The notes under the pieces were generated by a model. The model searched no databases. It was given only the letters and a program-made list of their open reading frames with translations, and was not told the DNA's origin. Below, piece by piece: positions 1 through 6,459 of a stretch of DNA of 8,391 nt; positions within the stretch are counted from its first letter, which is position 1, and the number at the start of each line of letters is the position of its first letter. Source of the DNA: Candidatus Poseidoniia archaeon (GTDB taxonomy: Archaea; Thermoplasmatota; Poseidoniia; MGIII; CG-Epi1); NCBI GenBank assembly GCA_022449705.1, contig JAKURS010000046.1:1-8391 (forward strand), written 5' to 3'. The position numbers and the translations under genes were made by a program.

Positions 1-2
1 CG

Positions 3-1949
3 CCCGGCAGTTTCGACGGCAGCACGACACTCCCGCTTCCACCATCAGAGCGCTGCTTCATCCAGTTCGTGGCGGTGGTTGGAGAGCCGGAAACCGAACC
101 TGTCTGGCAACTTAACTGGGCCGAGGTGCAGGGCGTCACACCCAAACACAAACTGGAGGTGTCGTTCCCGGAGGTCAATTTCCTCGCTTATCCTGGTGAA
201 AGCGGCGTTAGGGTGGAACTGTACAACAGCGGACTCTTCACACAATACCTAGGCAACATCAGCGCCTCGCTCGAGGTGAGCTGGCAGGGCGAGCCGGTCG
301 CGTCGTTGCAACAGTCGCTCTACTTGCCTGCCGGAGAGACCCGGCAGCTGAACTTCATGCCCGGGCTGGCCGAACCCGGCATCTATGGCTGTCAGCTTGA
401 AATCGAGGTGCTGGACCGCTGGTCCCGGGCGCAGGCGTGCCACATCGTTTACTCGCGGGAGCAGCATCCGCTGCCGGAGGGCGGACTGGCGCTGGCTGAA
501 GCACTGGAACTCTCCTTCGGTACGGCATCAGTGCTTTTCGAGGGCGAACTGCAGCACAACGGCGAGCTGCTCGAAAGCTGGAGTGGCTCCGGGGAGCAGA
601 TTCAGCACCTTGCGGCTGGAGCAGAGCCGCTGACGCTCGGGGGCGGGGAGTCAGTGGTGGTGCGGGCGATAGCCAGCCTCGATATCCACCGCTTCGAAGC
701 CACCTCTCTCATAGGCGTGCAAGAACTGGTTCCCGGCTGGGAGGGGGCAACTATCGAGTTCATCTCCGGCGGGGCCGAGACGCTGAGTCTGCAGGTCTCC
801 AACCGGGGATTCGGCACCGAGACCTTCAGCCTGGAATATCTCTACGCCCCCAACTTCCTGGCACAGGTGGAAGGAGAGCTGGAGCTCACGCTGCTGGTCG
901 ATGAGACCCGGACCATCGACGTCTCGCTGACCCCCATGCAGGAAGTTCCGCACGAGGGCGGAAGCCAGTTCACAGTGCTGCTCGAGCAACTTTCGACAGG
1001 GGAGACTGTGGCACTGAACCATGTGCTGACCTATAGAGCCGCTGAAATCGTGGTCGAAGAGCTGCGCTTCAACCGCAACGGGGTGCTACTGGGCCAGTCG
1101 GTCGCGGGCAGCGTGGAGGTCAGCAATCAGGGCTATCCGGTCAGTGGGCTGACGCTGGAGCTGTGGCTCACGGCAGCAGACGGTAACCGTGAGCTGCTCG
1201 CTTCTCAGCCCATAAGCCGCCTCGAAAACGGCGAGACCACCAGTTTTGATTTCGAGCACAGCCCTGGTACTGCGGGGCTGCACACGCTGCAGGTCGAACT
1301 CGAGGGGGACGCCGTTCTGCTTAACGACCGGGAGGCGCAATTCCGCGCCGTTGCTATCGAACAAGCGGCAGAGCCGGAAGCTGCGGCAAGTCTGCCGCTG
1401 CGCTCTGCCGCCACCGCGGCCGGTATGGTCGGAATGCTCGGTGCCGTGTACTACTTTTCCAAGTCTGAAAATCTGCGCTACCATGGATTCAAACTGCTGC
1501 TGCCGCTCTACACCCGACTGCAGCGCGACCGACTGGCGGACCACCCCACGCGTCAGAATCTAATACATTACATCTATGGCCATCCGGGTGCCAACCTCAC
1601 CCAGTTGCGAGAGCGGTTCGGACTGCATAACGGCGTGTTGTCGCACCATATCAGCATCCTGGAAGGCAACCAGGTTATCCAGTCGCTGCGCAACGGGCGC
1701 CAGCGACTATTCTACCCAGCTGGTTTCTCCCGGCTGGCGCAAGAGCTACTGGTAACCAGCGAAGTGCAGCAACGGATCCTGGAAGAGATCGAGGCCAGCC
1801 CTGGCATCACCCAGTCCATGGTCGCGACCAGGCTCGGGATGAGCCGCCAGAAGGTGAATTATCACGTTACCGCGCTCGAGCGCAAGTCGGCGCTGCGCGT
1901 CGAGAAGAGCGGCCGCATCACCCGGCTCTACCCGCTGCGTTTCAGCTAG
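3..1949 (+). CDS. Membrane-tethered regulator: exported Ig/CARDB-like domains, one TM helix, two cytoplasmic winged helices (5' partial)
   Basis: The frame is open from base 3 with no stop, and the residues before the first possible GTG (69) read as beta-rich coding sequence, so the gene starts outside the window. The visible protein has three parts. First are several beta-sandwich modules (about 70-1370); the last (about 1045-1360) resembles CARDB, with NRNGVLLGQSVAGSVEVSN early and a loop LLNDREAQF at its end. Second is one hydrophobic segment rich in Ala and Gly (about 1395-1460, containing GMVGMLGAVYYF). Third are two winged-helix domains, about 1540-1735 (LTQLRERFGLHNGVLSHHISILE) and 1760-1946 (ITQSMVATRLGMSRQKVNYHVTALE). 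From the family pattern I infer an outside sensing or adhesion region and a cytoplasmic DNA-binding end, a one-component membrane receptor. The ligand and target genes are unknown. The stop TAG lies 2 nt from the convergent tRNA, and no T-rich terminator is visible between them. Confidence 0.82.
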   Translation, partial: PGSFDGSTTLPLPPSERCFIQFVAVVGEPETEPVWQLNWAEVQGVTPKHKLEVSFPEVNFLAYPGESGVRVELYNSGLFTQYLGNISASLEVSWQGEPVASLQQSLYLPAGETRQLNFMPGLAEPGIYGCQLEIEVLDRWSRAQACHIVYSREQHPLPEGGLALAEALELSFGTASVLFEGELQHNGELLESWSGSGEQIQHLAAGAEPLTLGGGESVVVRAIASLDIHRFEATSLIGVQELVPGWEGATIEFISGGAETLSLQVSNRGFGTETFSLEYLYAPNFLAQVEGELELTLLVDETRTIDVSLTPMQEVPHEGGSQFTVLLEQLSTGETVALNHVLTYRAAEIVVEELRFNRNGVLLGQSVAGSVEVSNQGYPVSGLTLELWLTAADGNRELLASQPISRLENGETTSFDFEHSPGTAGLHTLQVELEGDAVLLNDREAQFRAVAIEQAAEPEAAASLPLRSAATAAGMVGMLGAVYYFSKSENLRYHGFKLLLPLYTRLQRDRLADHPTRQNLIHYIYGHPGANLTQLRERFGLHNGVLSHHISILEGNQVIQSLRNGRQRLFYPAGFSRLAQELLVTSEVQQRILEEIEASPGITQSMVATRLGMSRQKVNYHVTALERKSALRVEKSGRITRLYPLRFS

Positions 1950-1951
1950 GG

Positions 1952-2028
1952 TGGCGGGCCTGAAGGGATTCGAACCCATGGCCGTCCGGTTAAGAGCCGG
2001 ACGCTCTACCTGGCTAAGCTACAGGCCC
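1952..2028 (-). tRNA. tRNA-Lys (anticodon CTT), CCA encoded
   Basis: Read on the minus strand, 2028-1955 folds into a 74-nt cloverleaf. The 7-bp acceptor stem is GGGCCTG/CAGGCCC, followed by TA, a 4-bp D stem (GCTT/GAGC, with a G-T pair), and a 5-bp anticodon stem (TCCGG/CCGGA) closing the loop CTCTTAA. The anticodon CTT is at 1992-1994 on the plus strand. The variable loop is CGGCC, the T loop is TTCGAAT and the discriminator base is G (1955). CCA is encoded at 1954-1952. The T stem has one T-T mismatch in its second pair. No intron is present. The gene faces gene 1 tail to tail and lies downstream of prsW on the same strand, with its own TATA box. Confidence 0.96.
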
Positions 2029-2051
2029 GCAAGGCTGCGCAGGCTGCCACC

Positions 2052-2059
2052 GATAAAAG
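2052..2059 (-). promoter_or_regulatory. TATA box of tRNA-Lys
   Basis: On the minus strand the box reads CTTTTATC, preceded by the A/G-rich AAGAAAT, a plausible BRE. Its centre (2055.5) is 27.5 nt upstream of the mature tRNA 5' end (2028), so transcription would start a few nucleotides before the tRNA. This suggests the tRNA is transcribed independently of prsW. It is inferred from position and composition. Confidence 0.6.
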
Positions 2060-2070
2060 ATTTCTTACGG

Positions 2071-2128
2071 CCAGTTCGAATCGCGCCGGATGAACCAGCC
2101 CGGTAGCGCCGCCGGCAGACAGAACTGG
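2071..2128. repeat. Inverted repeat between prsW and tRNA-Lys (possible structured 3' UTR or terminator)
   Basis: CCAGTTC (2071-2077) and GAACTGG (2122-2128) are perfect 7-bp arms. Inside them GCCGG (2085-2089) can pair with CCGGC (2112-2116), giving a two-tier stem with a 22-nt loop. It sits in the 133-bp gap after the prsW stop and just upstream of the tRNA TATA box. No T-run follows it on either strand, so it is not a classical terminator. It could protect the prsW 3' end or be a chance fold in GC-rich DNA. Confidence 0.4.
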
Positions 2129-2161
2129 AAACACCCTTACGGATTTCCCGGCTCCAGACAC

Positions 2162-3184
2162 TCATCGTTCCCGCTTGTAGGTCGCCCAGCCGCTCCCGTC
2201 GCGGGCCGCCTCGTGTAGGGGAGCGGCAGCTTCCGCGCGGCGCTGCGCCTGCGCCCGGTGTGGCTGCTTTTCGTGGTCTCCATACTCCTGGCGCCGCGCC
2301 GCCTCGCGGTTGTTCCACGTCACACCGCGCCCCTCCCATTTACTCTGGCTCTGTGACCACCAGTCGCCCGCCGAGGGCTGCTGATCCAGTTTCTGCTGGT
2401 AGGTCAGGTCTACCCGCTTCTCATCAAGCTCGCGAATCTTATTACGGCTAAACTGCAGCGCACCTATGGTTACAATCAGCGCAAAGATGAAACCGACTCC
2501 GGGCAGGAAATCATAGCTTCCCAGCGTCATCATCCCGTTCCAGAAGGCGTGGAGGCCAACCGCCGCCAAGTAGTATTTCGCCACCACGCGCCACGAGGCA
2601 CCATGCACAAAATGCTGGCTGAGGCCGTGACCCGTGAGGGCGGTTGCACTAGCATGCACCAGCGTCGAGGAAAAGGTGCGCATGACGATTACCGCCGCTG
2701 TAACCGCCACGCCTTCGCCAATGACGCTCCAGCCATATATCAGGTTCTCGGTGGCGGCAAAGCCGAGGCCGCACGCGGCGCCGTATATCAGCCCGTCCTC
2801 GACCTCATCGACTTCCTTGCGCACCCCACCGCGGATGATGCCGAGGGGCTTCAGGAATTCCTCGACGAAGGGCGCGATGATTATTGCGCCCACAATCTGA
2901 GCAACTATCACCCCCGCCGCCAGCGCAACAAAAACGACGAATATGGAGCTGATGATGCCGGCGGCGATGATGCCGGTGATGGCACCCCAAAAGAAAGCCT
3001 GGTAGAGCGCCCCCCAGGGCTCAGGGTCATGCTTCTCTAAATTGCGGAACCAGTTCATGTAGAGCAGCGCCGGGATGAATGCCATCCCGAGAAAGAGCGC
3101 TGCCAGCAGGCCCCCAAAATCGGCTGCCAGCGCCAGCAGCAGAATCAGGAAAAACCAGAGGTAGCGCCGCGGGGGAGGCTCCAT
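2162..3184 (-). CDS. prsW: PrsW-family (glutamic-type) intramembrane protease
   Basis: A 340-residue polytopic membrane protein with the PrsW/RCE1-type signature set: EEFLK (108-112), the ATEN box within GFAATENLIYG (E146, N147), R169 followed by STLVH (H177), and LHAFWNG (H212, N216), all in or beside hydrophobic helices. The family cleaves partner proteins within the membrane; bacterial PrsW makes the first cut in an anti-sigma factor. Hydrophobic segments span roughly residues 8-45, 62-105, 131-185 and 200-243. A charged, Gln/Trp-rich tail of about 95 residues (246-340) follows and is probably cytosolic. The ATG is 3 nt after the TGA of the upstream DNA-binding gene with no strong Shine-Dalgarno sequence, so translation is probably coupled. 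The substrate is unknown; the tethered regulator across the tRNA is a candidate. The family call is firm; the symbol only denotes the family. Confidence 0.88.
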   Translation of the reverse strand: MEPPPRRYLWFFLILLLALAADFGGLLAALFLGMAFIPALLYMNWFRNLEKHDPEPWGALYQAFFWGAITGIIAAGIISSIFVVFVALAAGVIVAQIVGAIIIAPFVEEFLKPLGIIRGGVRKEVDEVEDGLIYGAACGLGFAATENLIYGWSVIGEGVAVTAAVIVMRTFSSTLVHASATALTGHGLSQHFVHGASWRVVAKYYLAAVGLHAFWNGMMTLGSYDFLPGVGFIFALIVTIGALQFSRNKIRELDEKRVDLTYQQKLDQQPSAGDWWSQSQSKWEGRGVTWNNREAARRQEYGDHEKQPHRAQAQRRAEAAAPLHEAARDGSGWATYKRER

Positions 3185-3187
3185 CTC

Positions 3188-3661
3188 TCAGGCCGCCGTG
3201 CGGCAGAGCCCGTCGTGGATATACAGAATACCGCGGCGCACCAGCTTCTGCATCTCCAGCTGCGGATGCGGGATGCCGGTGCGTTCCGCCTCGCTGATCA
3301 GCATGTCCGGGTCGACTCCCTCGCCGCCATCAAGCGAGCGCATCAGCGCTAGCATGCGGAACTTGGGGGTATCGGCAGGGCGCAGCGCGCCCTGCTCAAG
3401 CTCCGGCTCGAAAACCGGCTTGGGCGGCCGGGGGCGGGTCTTGCGTACCCTGCGCGCTACCTTGTGCTTCTCGCTTGCGAGCAGTACCTGCCGGTCCGCC
3501 TCCTCATCATGCGCCTGCCGGTCGAGGTACTCTACCACAAACTGCTGCAGCATCTGGGACGGGGTGCGCCCGGCGTCACGTGTCCGGCGCAGGAAGTCAT
3601 CCCAGTCGGCGCGAAACTGCTTGTCGATGGGGAAACGAAAAGTGATGCGGTCTGACGCCAC
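3188..3661 (-). CDS. Small DNA-binding protein: N-terminal ribbon-helix-helix, C-terminal winged-helix-like domain
   Basis: A 157-residue soluble protein that I do not recognise as a named family. Residues 4-48 have the ribbon-helix-helix pattern: a strand (RITFRFPI), an amphipathic helix (KQFRADWDDFLRRTRD), a turn GRTPS, and a second helix (QMLQQFVVEYL). A basic, proline-containing linker follows (65-82). Residues 98-157 look like a compact winged helix: the segment LISEAERTGIPHPQLEMQKL, then VRRGILYIHDG, resembles the C-terminal winged helix of archaeal MCM helicases in its helix-helix-wing pattern. The start is GTG at 3661, chosen because the RHH strand begins at once and a TATA box lies 24.5 nt upstream (leaderless). 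It is the first gene of a unit with prsW (3-nt gap). A transcription-factor role is inferred from the folds; the target is unknown. Confidence 0.72.
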   Translation of the reverse strand: MASDRITFRFPIDKQFRADWDDFLRRTRDAGRTPSQMLQQFVVEYLDRQAHDEEADRQVLLASEKHKVARRVRKTRPRPPKPVFEPELEQGALRPADTPKFRMLALMRSLDGGEGVDPDMLISEAERTGIPHPQLEMQKLVRRGILYIHDGLCRTAA

Positions 3662-3681
3662 GGTTGCGAGCGGTCTGATTT

Positions 3682-3689
3682 TATTTAAG
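3682..3689 (-). promoter_or_regulatory. TATA box of the RHH-prsW unit (leaderless)
   Basis: On the minus strand the box reads CTTAAATA and continues into AAAAT, the strongest A/T island in this region. Its centre (3685.5) is 24.5 nt from the GTG at 3661, so the mRNA would begin at or beside the start codon. It lies about 13 nt past the stop of the upstream glycosyltransferase, so the unit is probably transcribed separately. A self-regulatory operator could overlap it, but I see no clear inverted repeat. Confidence 0.65.
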
Positions 3690-3701
3690 TCTGCCGCGCA
3701 C

Positions 3702-4865
3702 TCAGAGCAGGCTCAGGTAGAGCTGCTCGACTCGTGCTACAATCGAATCCCAGCTGAATTCGTCACGCGCCCGTTCGCGCCCCTTTCGCCCCAGCTCACG
3801 TGCACCGGCGGGGTCGTCCAGCAGCTGCGCCAGTGCCGCCGCCAGTGCCGCGGCGTCGCCATACTCGACTAGCAGCCCGGTCTCGCCCTCGATAATCGCT
3901 TCCGGCACGCCGCCAACGCGGGTGGCGACCGCCGGGAGCCCCGCCGCGGCAGCTTCGAGCAGTACGATGCCAAACGCCTCGTACTCCGACGGTAGCGCCA
4001 GTACTTCCGCCACCGCGAACGCCGAGCGGTAAAGCTCATCGCTGAGGTGACCCAGCCGGTGCAACGAGACGCCGGCAGCGCCAGCCTGCGCCTCGAGCGC
4101 TTTGCCAACGCCCATATCCTGCCCCACCAACAGCAGCTCCACCCCGGGATGCGAATGGCGCAGCTGCGCCAGCGCCGCGACCAGGTGCGGTAGCCCCTTG
4201 TTAGTTGCCAGCCGCCCCGCGTAGAGCACCAGTCGCTCGCCCAGCTGCGGGTATACCGTGCGCAGCGGCTCCGGGCGCGGGGACTCTGCCCAATCGGACC
4301 AGTGGATGCCGTTGGGAATCACCGTCGCCTGCGGCAGCGGAAGTCCCGACTCCTGCCGCAACTGCTCCAGCTCGTGGCGGCTGACGCAGATTATGGCGTC
4401 GGGTGCCCTGAGCGTCGCGCGGCCGTGGAGCCGGTCGTAGAGCTGCCGCAGCCGGCGGCGACGGTCGCCACCCCACATGGACCAGCTGGGATGGAAGTGT
4501 GGCGTCACGACCCATGGCGTCGCCTGCAGCTGTCTCCGCAGCCACGCCACAGAGTTCTGGAAATAGCCATAGGAGTGGGTGTGCACGATGTCGGCCGGCT
4601 CGCGCAGCAGCCCCGGCAGCATCCCTGGCGGGAGCACGTAGTGCGCCTCGCCGCCCGGGCTGAAGGCGGCATGTCGCCTGACGGGGACGCCCGCCACGCA
4701 CCCGGGGAGCCGCGCCCGCCGGAAGGGGGTCTCGCTCCAGAGGTCGCTGGTGTGCACCACTACTGCGTGGCCCCGCTGCCGCAGGCCGGTAGCGAGCGCC
4801 GCGACATTGGTCTCAGCGCCACCGGGGGCGGGAGGATAACGCACGCAGCCCTGCACGACTCGCAC
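3702..4865 (-). CDS. Glycosyltransferase, GT4 family (GT-B fold)
   Basis: A 387-residue soluble or peripheral protein with the full GT4 layout. The N-terminal Rossmann half has PPAPGGAETN (11-20), the acceptor-side glycine-rich loop, and ADIVHTHSYG (91-100). A linker carries VIPNGIHWSDW (182-192). The C-terminal nucleotide-sugar half has LVLYAGRLATNKG (212-224, with R218 and K223) and the family E-x7-E motif within PSEYEAFGIVLLEA (E296, E304). These enzymes retain the sugar's anomeric configuration and transfer it from an activated donor. The acceptor cannot be read from sequence; lipid-linked glycans or archaeal glycolipids are plausible given the divergent UbiA/TatC/GT-C-like unit. The start GTG at 4865 leads straight into the first strand (MRVVQGCVRYPPAPGG) and lies 23.5 nt from a TATA box, so it is probably leaderless. 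Confidence 0.9.
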   Translation of the reverse strand: MRVVQGCVRYPPAPGGAETNVAALATGLRQRGHAVVVHTSDLWSETPFRRARLPGCVAGVPVRRHAAFSPGGEAHYVLPPGMLPGLLREPADIVHTHSYGYFQNSVAWLRRQLQATPWVVTPHFHPSWSMWGGDRRRRLRQLYDRLHGRATLRAPDAIICVSRHELEQLRQESGLPLPQATVIPNGIHWSDWAESPRPEPLRTVYPQLGERLVLYAGRLATNKGLPHLVAALAQLRHSHPGVELLLVGQDMGVGKALEAQAGAAGVSLHRLGHLSDELYRSAFAVAEVLALPSEYEAFGIVLLEAAAAGLPAVATRVGGVPEAIIEGETGLLVEYGDAAALAAALAQLLDDPAGARELGRKGRERARDEFSWDSIVARVEQLYLSLL

Positions 4866-4884
4866 GCGGCGCGATACCGCCCGG

Positions 4885-4892
4885 CTTTAAAG
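4885..4892. promoter_or_regulatory. Shared palindromic TATA box, divergent GT4 / UbiA promoter
   Basis: CTTTAAAG is a perfect 8-bp palindrome centred at 4888.5. The first base of the GT4 start codon (4865, minus) and of the UbiA start codon (4912, plus) are each exactly 23.5 nt from that centre. It is the only A/T-rich element in the 46-bp gap. GG/CC pairs at 4881-4882 and 4895-4896 extend the symmetry imperfectly. The simplest reading is one TBP site firing in both directions to give two leaderless mRNAs. The spacing is slightly shorter than the usual 26-27 nt. Confidence 0.7.
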
Positions 4893-4911
4893 TGGGTCCA
4901 GCTCCGCCACC

Positions 4912-5745
4912 ATGCACCCGCTGCTGCGCATCACGCGCCCCGGCAACGTGCTGCTGAGCGCGCTGGCGCTGGTCGCCGCCGGCTTCGTCGCGGTCGGCCC
5001 TGGGGCATTGCCGCAGGCCGCCCCGCAGCTGGCACTGGCAGCTGCCGCGGCGATGCTCTGTGTCAGCGGCGGCAATACGCTCAACGACTGGTTCGACCGT
5101 GAGACCGACCGTGCCAACCATCCACAGCGGGTGCTGCCGCGCGGTGAGCTTTCGCCACAGGCGGCGCTTAACTGGGCGCGGCTGCTGCTACTGACGGGGC
5201 TGCTCGTGGCGGGGCTGCTTCTCGATAACCCACTGCCACTGGCCATCGCTGCCGTCGCGATTGCACTGCTGCTCGCGTACGAGCTGCGGCTCAAAGCGAC
5301 CGGGCTCCCCGGCAACGCGATCGTTGGCCTGCTCGCCGGGGGGCTCTTCCTCTACGGTGGCGCCGCGACCGGGACCCCCGGCGCAACACTCTGGCTGGCG
5401 GGCCTGGCAGCACTGGCGACGCTGAGCCGCGAGCTGCTAAAGGACGTGCAGGACCTGGCGGGCGACAGCGACCGGCGCACGCTGCCGGCGCGCATCGGTC
5501 CCGCGGCGACGCTGCAGCTGGCAACCGTGGTGCTGCTGCTCGCCGTGGCTCTGAGCCTGACCGCCTACGCACAGTTCGACGGGCGAGGCGCGACCGCCTA
5601 CCTGGCGCTGGTTATCCTGGCTGATGGCTGGATGCTCAATGGCTGCCGGCTGGCGCTCGCCGGCGACCCGCGGGCGGGCCAGCAGGCGCTGAAGCAGGGG
5701 ATGGGGATCGCGATGCTGGCGTTCATTGCCGGCGCGGCGCTCTGA
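4912..5745 (+). CDS. UbiA-family prenyltransferase, probable digeranylgeranylglyceryl phosphate synthase
   Basis: A 277-residue protein with about eight or nine hydrophobic segments and both Asp-rich UbiA motifs: NDWFDRETD (58-66, NDxxDxxxD), followed by RANHPQRVLPRG, and DVQDLAGD (178-185, DxxDxxxD), followed by RRTLPAR. These bind Mg2+-diphosphate of the prenyl donor. In archaea this subgroup adds the second geranylgeranyl chain to geranylgeranylglyceryl phosphate (EC 2.5.1.42), the second ether-bond step of membrane lipid synthesis. The N-terminus (LLRITRPGNVLLSALA) matches that subgroup well. Other UbiA roles, such as quinone or heme side chains, are less likely but not excluded. The ATG has no Shine-Dalgarno sequence; the divergent TATA box 23.5 nt upstream implies a leaderless mRNA. 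The gene ends in tandem stops TGA TAA, the second abutting the next ATG, and begins a three-gene unit. Confidence 0.86.
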   Translation: MHPLLRITRPGNVLLSALALVAAGFVAVGPGALPQAAPQLALAAAAAMLCVSGGNTLNDWFDRETDRANHPQRVLPRGELSPQAALNWARLLLLTGLLVAGLLLDNPLPLAIAAVAIALLLAYELRLKATGLPGNAIVGLLAGGLFLYGGAATGTPGATLWLAGLAALATLSRELLKDVQDLAGDSDRRTLPARIGPAATLQLATVVLLLAVALSLTAYAQFDGRGATAYLALVILADGWMLNGCRLALAGDPRAGQQALKQGMGIAMLAFIAGAAL

Positions 5746-5748
5746 TAA

Positions 5749-6459
5749 ATGGCCCCCGCCTCGCCTCGCATGGACCACCTACAGCCGCTGCCCACGCACC
5801 TGGTCGAGCTGCGGGGCGCCATGCTGGGGCCGCTGCTGCTCTTCGGGTTGCTGATGGTCACGACCTTCAGCTGGAGCGGCGCCATCCTGCAGGCAATGCT
5901 CAACTACCACGGCCTGGCGGGCAGCGTGAGCCTCTATACCCCCGCAGAGTTCCTGCGCGTGCGCCTCAGCCTGGCGGCGCTGGCGGGCTGCCTCGGCGCG
6001 CTGCCGCTGCTGCTGTTACAGTCCTACCGCTTCGCACGCCCGGGGCTGACCGAAGGCGAACGTTCGTTCACGCGCCGCGCCATCCCGCTCTCGCTAACGC
6101 TGTTCACCAGCGGCACAGCGCTGGGCTGGACCGTCTTCCTGCCGCGGCTGCTGCCACTGCTTGCCGGCGGACCGGCAGAAGCGCAGTTTTCGCTGGCGCA
6201 GACGGTCGGGTTGCTGCTCTCACTATCGCTCGGGACTGGCATCGCTCTGCAGCTGCCACTGCTGGCATTCATGGCGCGCCGTACAAGCATCTGGGACGGT
6301 GGCCTCGCGCAGGGCCGCAGACTGGCATGGGGGCTGCTGCTGGCGCTGGCGCTGCTGGTAACTCCGGATCCGAGCAGCATCGGCCTGCTGCTGGCGACCG
6401 CGCTGATGGTGCTGCTCTTCGAAGCAGGCAGCTGGCTGGCGGGAGACGCGCGTGGCTGA
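5749..6459 (+). CDS. tatC: TatC, Sec-independent (twin-arginine) translocase subunit
   Basis: A 236-residue protein with about six TM helices that matches TatC along its length. It has HLVELR (17-22, the N-terminal cytoplasmic HLxELR signature with E20), FARPGLTEGER (95-105, first cytoplasmic loop; E104 aligns with the conserved signal-peptide-contact Glu), a helix ending in VFLPRLLPLL, and the C-terminal TPDPSS (205-210) before the last helix. TatC binds twin-arginine signal peptides and works with TatA to export folded proteins. The Glu commonly found in helix 4 (VSFEVPV in E. coli) appears here as Gln (IALQLPL, Q168). No tatA is visible in the window. The ATG at 5749 directly abuts the second stop of UbiA; a start at Met8 (5770) is also possible. 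Length is close to the family norm. Confidence 0.9.
   Translation: MAPASPRMDHLQPLPTHLVELRGAMLGPLLLFGLLMVTTFSWSGAILQAMLNYHGLAGSVSLYTPAEFLRVRLSLAALAGCLGALPLLLLQSYRFARPGLTEGERSFTRRAIPLSLTLFTSGTALGWTVFLPRLLPLLAGGPAEAQFSLAQTVGLLLSLSLGTGIALQLPLLAFMARRTSIWDGGLAQGRRLAWGLLLALALLVTPDPSSIGLLLATALMVLLFEAGSWLAGDARG
6441..6445 (+). promoter_or_regulatory. Shine-Dalgarno site inside the tatC 3' end
   Basis: GGGAG lies 6 nt before the GTG at 6452 and supports that start, which overlaps the tatC stop. Internal genes of the unit would use this or coupling, unlike the leaderless first gene. Confidence 0.45.

Noticed and set aside
69..71. GTG at 69 as the start of gene 1
   Set aside because: The frame stays open to the window edge and the upstream residues continue the beta-rich domain; no TATA box or Shine-Dalgarno sequence precedes 69.
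2071..2100. GTTCGAATC near 2075-2083 as a tRNA remnant or second tRNA
   Set aside because: It matches a T loop by chance only: no flanking T stem, acceptor stem or anticodon arm can be built on either strand.
1952..2161. Integration site or mobile element at tRNA-Lys
   Set aside because: No integrase, direct repeat of the tRNA 3' end or transposase remnant is visible on either side.
3198..5102. Long open frames opposite the RHH, GT4 and UbiA genes (for example 3198-3872 and 4302-5102 on the plus strand)
   Set aside because: They are antisense shadows expected in GC-rich coding DNA; their proteins are Arg/Pro/Ser-rich with no domain pattern, and the opposite frames carry clear families.
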